A stretch of 64,000 bases of DNA from Trichopria drosophilae. Its lineage: Eukaryota > Arthropoda > Insecta > Hymenoptera > Diapriidae. The translations under genes and the position numbers were made by a program. Numbering within the stretch: position 1 is the stretch's first letter; every line of letters starts with the position of its first letter. Of the stretch, positions 55,091-64,000 are shown piece after piece. Location of the stretch: positions 86,346,001 to 86,410,000 of the forward strand of contig CM059583.1 of the NCBI GenBank assembly GCA_030407085.1. Reading direction: 5' to 3'. A model generated the notes under the pieces. The model saw nothing but the letters and a program-made list of their open reading frames with translations, was not told the DNA's origin and ran no database searches.

Positions 55091-56056
55091 ATGGAGAATT
55101 GCAATAAATGCAATGCCGAACTCGTTGGCGACGACAAAATTAAATGTGTTATTTGCGCACTTGCATTTCATGAAGATTGCAAACCTGACAATGCGGCCAC
55201 GACTGCATCGGGTGCATTTGTTTGCTGCGTTAATATACCTGCCGCTAAGAGCAAAAAAAGGAAGCTGAATTCAACTCTGCTCGCTCCGCCTCGTCTTCTC
55301 CGTTCCAATAGCGCTACTTCTGTAGAATCGGATACGTCCGATACGTGTGCTATACCTCCTGCGCTACAACTATATCTTGATAGACAAGAACAATTTAACG
55401 CGCAACAGAATGCGCGCTTTGAAGAAATAAATGGAAAGATGGATCGAATATTGAAGCTGGAGGAGCGAGTAGAAAACATAGAAGTTAGTGTAAAATCACT
55501 CCAAACTGATGTACAGTCCTTAAAGGCAGATCGAGCGACAATGGGCTATGACATTCGGAACTGCGATTTAATAATCACAGGGATTCCTCCGAAAGGCATG
55601 GAAGATTTGCGACAAATTTCACTCAAAATTGCCGATGTATTGAATGTGACGCTTCGCATAGAAGACATTCTTTCTGCTTATCGGCTACAACGCACAAATG
55701 GCACCGACTCATCTGCTTCCATGCTTGCATCTTCGTCAACATCCCATAGGCACCCAGCAATACTGGTAAAACTCTCTAATCCCGACCTACGATTTGCCTT
55801 CATCAAAGGCATGAGAGCTAAGAAAATGCTATTTACCACCGACATTGATAACTCTTATGCGAAAAACCGCGTTTTTATCAATGAGCACTTACCATCTGCG
55901 ACGCTTAACTTGCTCAGAAAAGCACGTGCGTTAGTGAAGGACCATCCGCATAAGTATGTTTACACCTATCACGGCATTGTACGCTTTCGACCAACTAGCG
56001 GCGCTAACGCGATCGACATTACTTGCGAGGAAGATCTTCGAAGAATTAGCGATTGA
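55091..56056 (+). CDS. non-LTR retrotransposon ORF1 (nucleic-acid-binding protein)
   Basis: A 321-residue open frame. Residues 4-46 form a PHD-like Cys/His finger (C4, C7, C19, C22, H27, C30, C45/C46). Residues 60-90 are Ser/Pro-rich with PPRLLRSNSATSVESD. Residues about 92-150 are a coiled coil (RQEQFNAQQNARFEEINGKM). Residues about 155-320 resemble the FP25K-like domain common in ORF1 of such elements (NCDLIITGIPPKGMEDL, HPAILVKL, FINEHLPSATLNLLRKARAL, YTYHGIVRFRPTSG). It would bind the element's RNA and act as chaperone in the ribonucleoprotein. Two damaged relatives in the window (19553, 49303) share the finger and PRLLRS motif. The ATG at 55091 opens directly before the finger. It ends in TGA immediately before ORF2. 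Confidence 0.88.
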   Translation: MENCNKCNAELVGDDKIKCVICALAFHEDCKPDNAATTASGAFVCCVNIPAAKSKKRKLNSTLLAPPRLLRSNSATSVESDTSDTCAIPPALQLYLDRQEQFNAQQNARFEEINGKMDRILKLEERVENIEVSVKSLQTDVQSLKADRATMGYDIRNCDLIITGIPPKGMEDLRQISLKIADVLNVTLRIEDILSAYRLQRTNGTDSSASMLASSSTSHRHPAILVKLSNPDLRFAFIKGMRAKKMLFTTDIDNSYAKNRVFINEHLPSATLNLLRKARALVKDHPHKYVYTYHGIVRFRPTSGANAIDITCEEDLRRISD

Positions 56057-56059
56057 CGT

Positions 56060-58999
56060 TTGGCATGTGGCACTCTTAGTGTTCGCGAAAATAGTGAAAC
56101 GGCTGCATCGATTTCCGGAAGCAACCAGGCTTTAATTAATTCAATAATTCCAGTAAACGCTAACTATATTAATCTAAAAGTATGTCATATTAATGTTCAA
56201 TCTCTCGGCTCTGCTAATAAATTTTCTTTTTTTAAATCTTATTTCACCGAAAATTTCTATCATATTGTTATTTTTTCTGAAACCTGGTTTAATACTAAAA
56301 CTGTTGACTCCTATTTTTCTTTGCCTAACTATCACTTGATTCGCAATGACCGCAAGTATAAGCTCGGTGGAGGTGTCGCTATGTATATTCATACCGCTCT
56401 AAATTATAAAATCTTAGAAAAATCTGAATGCTCTTCCGTTAACCCCCTCGAGTTTATGCTTGTTGAAGTCGGTCACAGCGCTACTACGAACCTCAGAGTG
56501 CTACTTGCGGTTATTTATCGACCACCGAAGAAAGCTCTGCTCGAAGTATTTGAATCTGTACTGCAAAAACATAGCTGTAATTATGAACGAATCATTATTA
56601 TGGGTGATTTCAATGTTGACTTAAATCGGGCTAATTTTGAATCTACATATTTGCAGCAGTTTGCCGTAGCCAATGCTCTTCAAATCGTGCCGTATCAGCC
56701 TACTAATCATACGAACCGAACTGATACATGGATTGACCACTGCCTTGTCGATAGCCTTACAAATGTCCTAGGACATAGCCAAGCCAATCTACCTTTTATC
56801 TGTGGCCATGATCTGATAGATATCGAGTGTAAGATTGGAACACCGAAAGCAAAGCCGATACAAATCACATGTAGAGACTATCGCTCGTTCGATGTATCGA
56901 GTTTGCATAGGGACCTGAGTAGCTATGATTGGAATATTTTTAACTCTGTTTCTCCACTGAATAACGTGAACTTACTCACCAATACGCTTAGTCATCGTCT
57001 ATTGCAAACTTTTGATAAGCACGCCCCTAAGCACACCTTTACACCGACTCACAAGCCTTCCCCTTGGATTTCACCTCAGCTACTTAGACTTAAATACGAG
57101 AGAAATAGCCTTTTATGTGCTTATCGCAGGACCAGGGACCCCTCCTTAAGAATTAGACTCATTTCTGCTAATAAGGCTAATAAGCAGGCATGGGTATTAG
57201 CGAGGGCAAACTACTATCGAAACAAACTTACTAACATTCGGGATGCTAAGACTATGTGGAGGGAGTTGCGCAACCTTGATCTGGTGGCTTCCAATAAAGC
57301 TGTTAAACCGTTGTGTTGCACTTTGGATGAACTCAATTCCTTTCACACAGCTTCTGTTTCTCCTTACACTGATCTTTTCGACCTAAATTTCGATGAAGAC
57401 TTTTATCACGGAGATTTTAACGATAGTAGATTTTTCTTCGCTAATGTCACCATCGAGGACGTAGCTGCTCGTTTGTCGGAAGCAAAGTCGGAGGCATGTG
57501 GCTCTGATTCGATACCTATTAGTTTTTACATCAAATCATTCCCTGTCATTGCCCCTCACTTAGTTCATCTCTTCAATGAATCGCTTAATTTATCCATCTT
57601 TCCTGCTGACTGGAAAAAATCATTGATGATACCCATTAGCAAAATTACTAACCCTGTTTCTCCTGCTCATTACCGACTTATCGCTATTGTCCCTGCACTC
57701 TCTAAAATACTAGAACGTATTGTTTTCAATCAGCTACTTGGGTTCCTGAATAACAGTAATTGGTTTGATTCTCACCAATCGGGTTTCCGTAAAGATTACA
57801 GCACGCAAACAGCACTATTATATGTATCTGAATATTGCAGGCAAGCAATAGACAATCGCATGATAACTATTGTTATCCTCTTTGACTTTAGCCGTGCGTT
57901 CGATACTATTAGTCATAGGCTTTTGCTGCAGAAACTAAAAATGGCTAATTTATCGGATACCGCTATTCGGTGGTTTGCGTCTTACCTCTCGTGTCGATCT
58001 CAGGCTGTCACAGGGGTGGATGGCACTAGATCGTCGTGGCTTCCAGTGGGTGCTGGAGTGCCCCAAGGTTCTGTGTTAGGACCTTTGTTGTTTTCAGTAT
58101 TTATTAACGATCTACCTGGGGTTCTCCATCATAGTGATCATATGATTTTCGCTGACGACACTCAAATTTTTCTTAAATGTCGTGTTTCAGAACTTGACAT
58201 CGCCATTGCAAAGGTAACATCCGATATCACTCGCTTCTGTCAATGGGCGAATAGCAATGACCTCGTCCTTAACTTTGAAAAAACTAAGGCATTACTGGTC
58301 GGCAGTGCTTTTTATCTGAACACCTTTAATACTGATTCGATCACACCGATTGTTATTAATAATTCGGTCATACCGTGGGTTAAATCAGTGAGGAACTTGG
58401 GTCTCGTGTTTGATGGAACGCTCTCGTGGAGATACCATCTTATACAAATGTCCAATAAAGTCTTCTCCACTCTACGTCAACTACGTAATAACCGTGCTCA
58501 ACTACCAACTGATGTTAGGCAAACCCTTGTTTCCTCGTTGATTTTACCCTACTTCGATTACTGCTGCGCAGTTTACAACGACATCAATGTAACTCAAAAA
58601 ATCAGGGTGGAACGAATGTTTAATGCGGGCATTCGTTTCATCTTCGATCTACGGCGCGATGAGCACATTACCCCATATCGTAATAAGCTTGGCTGGCTCA
58701 ACACCAAATCGCGTAGGTTATACTATATTGGTATCGTCACCTATAAGATTATTAAGACCCACGTACCCCACTATCTTTATGAACGTTATCAGTGGCGTGA
58801 AGAATCTACATCCAGGGCTCTTCGACCAGGCTCTATGCAAGAACTTCGAGTACCGACACATCGGCTAGAATCATATTCCAACTCTTTTATTGTCACATCT
58901 ACCCGGTTATGGAATGAACTCCCAGTCGAAATTCGCGCAAGTGAAAATGTGTGTTCGTTTAAAGTAAAACTAAAAGAATTCCTATTAAGTCGGACTTAA
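56060..58999 (+). CDS. non-LTR retrotransposon ORF2 (endonuclease-reverse transcriptase)
   Basis: A 979-codon open frame with all expected domains. Endonuclease (about 35-260): CHINVQSLGS, FSETWF, GGGVAMYIHT, AVIYRPP, IIIMGDFNVDLN, DTWIDHCLVD, CGHDLID. RT (about 470-760): SLMIPISKITNPVSPAHYRL, HQSGFRKDYSTQTALL, ILFDFSRAFDTISH, GVPQGSVLGPLL and MIFADDTQIF, the catalytic box being FADD. C-terminal region: LGLVFDGTLSW, FDLRRDEHITPYRNKLGWL, TSTRLWNELPVEIR. No RNase H domain. This suits a jockey/CR1-group element. ORF2 lies in the same frame as ORF1, one codon after its TGA. The nominal start at 56060 is TTG, and no ATG occurs before about residue 113 inside the endonuclease, so initiation or readthrough is unusual. 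The absence of stops suggests a recent copy. Confidence 0.92.
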   Translation: MACGTLSVRENSETAASISGSNQALINSIIPVNANYINLKVCHINVQSLGSANKFSFFKSYFTENFYHIVIFSETWFNTKTVDSYFSLPNYHLIRNDRKYKLGGGVAMYIHTALNYKILEKSECSSVNPLEFMLVEVGHSATTNLRVLLAVIYRPPKKALLEVFESVLQKHSCNYERIIIMGDFNVDLNRANFESTYLQQFAVANALQIVPYQPTNHTNRTDTWIDHCLVDSLTNVLGHSQANLPFICGHDLIDIECKIGTPKAKPIQITCRDYRSFDVSSLHRDLSSYDWNIFNSVSPLNNVNLLTNTLSHRLLQTFDKHAPKHTFTPTHKPSPWISPQLLRLKYERNSLLCAYRRTRDPSLRIRLISANKANKQAWVLARANYYRNKLTNIRDAKTMWRELRNLDLVASNKAVKPLCCTLDELNSFHTASVSPYTDLFDLNFDEDFYHGDFNDSRFFFANVTIEDVAARLSEAKSEACGSDSIPISFYIKSFPVIAPHLVHLFNESLNLSIFPADWKKSLMIPISKITNPVSPAHYRLIAIVPALSKILERIVFNQLLGFLNNSNWFDSHQSGFRKDYSTQTALLYVSEYCRQAIDNRMITIVILFDFSRAFDTISHRLLLQKLKMANLSDTAIRWFASYLSCRSQAVTGVDGTRSSWLPVGAGVPQGSVLGPLLFSVFINDLPGVLHHSDHMIFADDTQIFLKCRVSELDIAIAKVTSDITRFCQWANSNDLVLNFEKTKALLVGSAFYLNTFNTDSITPIVINNSVIPWVKSVRNLGLVFDGTLSWRYHLIQMSNKVFSTLRQLRNNRAQLPTDVRQTLVSSLILPYFDYCCAVYNDINVTQKIRVERMFNAGIRFIFDLRRDEHITPYRNKLGWLNTKSRRLYYIGIVTYKIIKTHVPHYLYERYQWREESTSRALRPGSMQELRVPTHRLESYSNSFIVTSTRLWNELPVEIRASENVCSFKVKLKEFLLSRT

Positions 59000-59340
59000 G
59001 TGTAATTATTTTGTATTTTATATTTTAGTATTAGCATTATTAGTATTAGTATTAGTATTTTTAGTATTTAACATTAGTATTTTAGTCCACTGTTACTTCT
59101 GGTATGCGTGTACCCTACCCTACGTTGTAATCGCTCGACTATTATTATTATATATATCTATTTTATATCTACTTTGTTATAGAACTAGTATTGCGCTTTT
59201 ATATGCATCTGTTAGTATGTCTTGTTATATTAAGCTTAGTTTTAGTATTAGTTATCTGTATGTATGCTCTATATTGGTTGGCCTAAGAGGTAATACCTCA
59301 AGCCATAATAAAGACAATCAATCAATCAATCAATCAATCT
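59000..59340 (+). mobile_element. 3' UTR and (AATC)n tail of the retrotransposon
   Basis: Contains TTAGTATTAGTATT repeats (about 59020-59080), then GGTTGGCCTAAGAGGTAATA and CCTC, a hairpin GAGGTAATACCTC at 59286-59298, an AATAAAG (about 59304), and about six AATC/ATCA repeats (59311-59340). The hairpin has counterparts in the copies at 20437 and, in a different sequence, at 5164, and may be what the RT recognises. Confidence 0.75.
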
Positions 59341-59796
59341 TTCCCCTTCGTTTCCCTGACCTACTAGGATAGGAAGTCTAGCGCGAATTCAAATATTTAA
59401 ATAATTAAGAAACCAACGATTCGCGCTACAATTTACAATTAGAATTTGCTGGAAATGTTCTTAAAACTGATTGAAACTTGTAATAAACGGTAAAGGAATG
59501 CATTGTCATCCAATTTTGGGCTATCCTAAAAGTTTCAAGTCTCTAGCTCATCGGTAAGTAGTTTAAAATCGATTACAAGATTTGCACTGGACAAACAGAC
59601 AGACAGACAGACAAGAATACGAGTTAATAAAAACGTGGTAAAAACTTGAGATTTTGTTGTTGTGAGTTATAACGTATAATCTAAATATTCATTTCCTTTA
59701 CATATATGCCACATATTGCATTTTTCGCCGAAAATATATGTACAATTATTGAGCATATATGTCGTATATATTTATTTTCCGTGCGGGTAAAATTAT
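59341..59796. other. no gene recognised; small repeats
   Basis: TAGCGCGAATTC and GATTCGCGCTA form a short inverted repeat (59380-59429). A CAGACAGACAGACAGACA run lies at about 59596. CGCCGAAAATATATG at 59726 is shared with 52986. Confidence 0.5.
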
Positions 59797-60255
59797 AAAA
59801 CATAAATAAATAATCAATGTAAATAAGTTATCAATAATCATGCCTAACTATATAAAAAATGCATAGACCTTTTATGAAATTCTTAAATAAAAACCTAAGC
59901 GAATTAGTAGGCAAGGGGTGTTGCGCCCCGGTCTCGGCCGATGTCTAGCACGCTGCGCGCGTATACACGTCGATGTTCGAAAATTCATATCTTTTTTTGG
60001 AATCGAGTGCACCGAAATATTTTTGCACGATCGATTAGTGTATACTTTAAGGAATATTTTCAAACAAAAATTTTTTGTTTAACGCAAGGAGAAGACGGTT
60101 TAATAGTAATTTGTTTATTGCAAAATTAATTTGTTATTAATAAATTACATTTTTTTGCTGCAAACGGTATGTTTTTCTATTATACTACTAATTATGAACA
60201 TGCCATTCAATTTTCATTAATTTTTATTAATTGGTTGCTGAGAAATTATCATTTA
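59797..60255. repeat. ~460-bp repeat, right copy (inverted partner 50066-50545)
   Basis: Reverse complement of the left copy with about 10-15% differences. The space between the two (about 9.3 kb) contains the broken intron-containing gene, hairpins and the full-length non-LTR element. Confidence 0.8.
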
Positions 60256-60890
60256 AAAAAAATCGCCTTAAAATTCAATTGTTGATAACTTTTGCAAAAA
60301 TTAATATTTTTTAAAAATATTTGGGGATATTTCTTATAACATATGGATCTTCGTCAATAAAAAATAGGAAATTCGATGCGTCGATTTTTGGTGGCCCACT
60401 TCAGAAAGTTTGACTCATAGTATTAGGCATTAGAAATAAAATCCTAAAAGGATTTCTAAAAATTATGAACAATTTAAGTTTTATGCACCTTTTTTTTTTT
60501 TAAATCGCAGTTTTGACAGATTATATTATAAACGAAGTCGAATATCAGGATATTGTTAACGAATGACTATATTTTTAAATACTATATAATTGTTTTAAAA
60601 ATTTTATTTTTTAATGCATAATTCGGCATTTTTTTTTATTAAGAAATAGAGTTATTTTATTGTTCCAAATCGCAAAATAAATTTTCTCGTTTATATTACT
60701 ATTCCGTATACTTTCAAGATGAAGTACGAAAAAAAATGTCAGTATTCTTCAATTTTAGATACTTAATCCAGAGTTTTTGTCGCGCGATACATGTCATGAA
60801 ACTGCGCTTCGCTCGCAACTCGTCACACCCAAATAGGAAATCAAAAAAAGCTGGGCAAAACCTACTTTCATAATTCAACAATTTATTTGT
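60256..60890. other. AT-rich, no gene recognised
   Basis: Homopolymer-rich A/T sequence without coding signals. Confidence 0.5.
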
Positions 60891-61503
60891 TTAATTGGTA
60901 CAAAAGTTTATGTTATTTTCTGGTATTTTCTACGAACAAAATTGAATACGTTAAATGAATATATGATCTTCAATATACATTTTTCTGTTATTTAAACAAA
61001 CTAGTCTTTTATAGTTCAGCGTTTATCCAGTGCGGAATAAAATTTATAACCGAGTAAATAGTGAACGTTTATGTTGCAGTGATATTAGTATTATGGTTAT
61101 ATATACATATATATACATATTATGGTCATTTTGCGGACTTTTTTTTAAACAGATCGGTCATTTTGCGGACTTTTTGTCATTTCGCGGAACGTCCGCGAAA
61201 AGAAAGTATGTTTTCTGGTCATTTCGATGACTTTTTTTTTATACATGATGGGCATTATGCGGACCCTTTGTTCTTGCTATAGGGAACATAATTTCGCACC
61301 AAACTTTAGGCACAACTAGGTCTAGGGGAGGTTGGGTAGGGTTGGGTTAGGATTGTTTTTGGGGGGGGGGTCTGGGGGGCAGGGCCCCCCAGCGCACGCA
61401 GCCTAGTTAAGCTTGAGAAGATCCAAATAGAAGTCCGCAAAATGACCGATACATAGACGAGTTATATATAAAAAATCGGGTCCGCGAAATGACCACTTTA
61501 CGT

Positions 61504-61506
<3 letters not shown>

Positions 61507-61568
<62 letters not shown>
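61507..61568. repeat. (TA)n microsatellite
   Basis: About 60 bases of TA repeat inside the foldback element. Confidence 0.95.
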
Positions 61569-61576
<8 letters not shown>

Positions 61577-61727
61577 ACCATAATACTAATATAAATTTTA
61601 TACCCCGCTGGATAAACGCTGAACTATAAATGATTAGTTTATTTAAATAACAGAAAATATATATATTATGTATAGCACATTTTGGTACCATATTCATAAA
61701 TGGGAGTCAAAAACATAACATTACTTG

Positions 61728-62734
61728 AATTCAGCACAATAAATCTTTTCGGCCCTACATTTGTAAGGCGCGGGAGGACAAGCGTGTCCGCGGGAGGTGG
61801 ATAGGAGGCTGCGAAAACACATCGATTTGCCGAATATCTTTTATTTTATTCTACTTGAATTAACAGGCCCAATTAGTTACGAGCGAGAAACATTCCAGTG
61901 TTGGTCACTACTTGGCGCAACAGCAAGGACTTGAGAACGGGGCTGTTTCCGATGGGAAGATTAGTGGCGAAGCCTAAAAATAAATCTAATTAAGAACATC
62001 AACATGTATGGGCTTAGAGCCGCACGTCTGGACCTCACTGGCTGACAGGAGTTCAAGTTGTGACTCCCACTAAGGGTTGACGGCCGCACTTCCGAATCTC
62101 AACACTGAGAGGTGCAAGGGGGAGGACCTTACCCTGGCTACGGGCCGTCGACATGAGTTCCCAGCCTCTCTCGCTAAGGGGAGATGAGGTGGAACTCCGA
62201 AAGTGAAGTGGTAGATAGAGGGGATCAAAATGAGAGACAGACTTGGGCGAATGTAGGAAGGAAGGGGAGCCCAGTGAGATCGCAGAAACTATCATTTACT
62301 CACCACTGCAGGCGATGCTCCTGCAGGCCTTCGGAAAGCAGCTGCCCCGATGTGGAGGATGCACACGATGAAGCCGATCGATGACCCCAATGCTCATGTC
62401 CAGCTATTTTCGGGAACTGAAGTGCCACCAACAGGTAATCCCAGCTTTCGTAATCAGTATATGTGCCCGTATCCAACACGCGTGCTGACAGAGCGGTCAC
62501 ACACAAACAAACAACTCGATCCGATCGCTCCAGCGGCTCGAGCAAGACTGACTCGACACGGACGAGCGGGGAGACGAAGAAAGGCCCGTCCTAAAGAAAA
62601 GAAAGAAAACAAAAGCGGGGTAACCCTCCTACAAACCAAAATAAAAAAAAAGGACGCTTAGCCGGGCAATAGAATGAATGACGTCCGCCGAAGAGAAGGG
62701 TTGGTGGGTCTCCCCTAGGGTACCTAGAATTCCC
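61728..62734. mobile_element. 1,007-bp insertion flanked by a direct repeat
   Basis: TAACATTACTTG occurs exactly at 61716-61727 and 62735-62746, on each side of a GC-richer block. The block has no inverted termini and no poly-A. If the true ends are TG...CA (TGTTAGGGAATTC ... GAATTCA on the minus strand) with AGTAA as a 5-bp duplication, it would be a solo LTR of about 1 kb. Minus-strand frames inside (62053-62295, 62300-62545) and a plus frame (62350-62661) are unrecognised. Confidence 0.5.
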
Positions 62735-62950
62735 TAACATTACTTGTTATGACGAGAATAGATAACTTATTCCCAGGCTTACTAATGAGTATGTATAGAT
62801 TATTAAGTGAAATGTTTGCAAATATTTTGAAATATTTCTGAAATCCGCAATTATCCGCAGATTCTGCCCAATGTACATTGAAGATCAATATTTCTTTAAC
62901 GTATGTAATTTGATTGTAGGAAATACCAGAAAATAACATAAACTTTTTTT

Positions 62951-64000
<1,050 letters not shown>

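Larger units (their letters stand above)
60900..62950. mobile_element. foldback-like element with an internal 1-kb insertion
   Basis: Left arm 60900-61120 (AAAGTTTATGTTATTTTCTG; TATAGTTCAGCGTTTATCCA; ATTAGTATTATGGTTATATA). The right arm repeats these inverted in two pieces, 61565-61680 and 62870-62950. Between the arms are inverted GGTCATTTTGCGGACTTT / GTCCGCAAAATGACC motifs, G-rich sequence at 61325-61395 and a (TA)n tract. The right arm has about 190 bp of sequence not matched on the left, besides the insertion at 61728-62734. Confidence 0.6.

Noticed and set aside
55168..55479. Minus-strand ORF within ORF1
   Set aside because: Antisense shadow of the retrotransposon ORF1.
61321..61395. 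G-rich stretch as a telomeric repeat
   Set aside because: GGGTTGGGTTAGG resembles the insect TTAGG telomere repeat only superficially and is not repeated in register. It lies inside a foldback element.

Overview
The window looks like a gene-poor, repeat-rich stretch of an arthropod nuclear genome, most likely an insect. The only host gene that can be identified with certainty is the start of one exon at the extreme right (63659-64000, plus strand). It encodes the conserved C-lobe of the casein kinase 2 catalytic subunit. Nearly everything else is transposable elements, their relics, and simple-sequence DNA. The insect assignment rests on CK2-alpha, on the element classes present (BEL/Pao, copia, R1-like, Polinton, Transib, rosa-type mariner, piggyBac-like) and on AT-rich introns. 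It does not identify a species.

Left part (1-24 kb): a partial unrecognised reading frame at the edge; a copia LTR with an initiator-Met primer site (2.2-2.4 kb); a decayed non-LTR retrotransposon ending in TAATC repeats (3.7-5.2 kb); a decayed Polinton/Maverick structural-gene block on the minus strand (7.4-9.5 kb); tRNA-derived SINE copies (13.8 and 15.05 kb); TTAA-flanked piggyBac-like non-autonomous elements (14.6-15.96 and 22.4-23.8 kb); a possible membrane-protein relic (17.3-18.5 kb); an internally deleted non-LTR copy (19.5-20.5 kb); and a Mutator-like fragment (21.3 kb).

Centre (23.9-33.9 kb): the most striking structure. A minus-strand non-LTR element is split by a 7,816-bp palindromic unit (24607-32422). 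The unit starts CACAGAGGGTC, ends with the inverse, and is flanked by a perfect 5-bp duplication CGTCG. These are Transib (proto-RAG) hallmarks. It holds an uninterrupted 667-aa Transib transposase on the left arm, a ruined inverted second copy on the right arm, 121-bp tandem repeats in both arms, and a palindromic TTAA element at the centre. It therefore looks like two head-to-head Transib copies that moved as one unit.

Right part (34-63 kb): an inverted-repeat element with a broken reading frame and an R1-like fragment (34.6-37.3 kb); a possible spliced non-coding minus-strand transcript (39.3-40 kb); a deleted BEL/Pao element with LTR and primer site (41.7-43.7 kb); a three-level nest of non-LTR > foldback > DD41D mariner (45.1-49.3 kb); a broken intron-containing gene of a transposase-like family (50.6-52.7 kb); an apparently full-length non-LTR retrotransposon with two in-frame ORFs separated by one UGA (55.1-59.3 kb); and a foldback with a 1-kb unexplained insertion (60.9-62.95 kb). 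The genes do not form operons. Their relations are those of nested insertion, so relative ages can be read from who interrupts whom.
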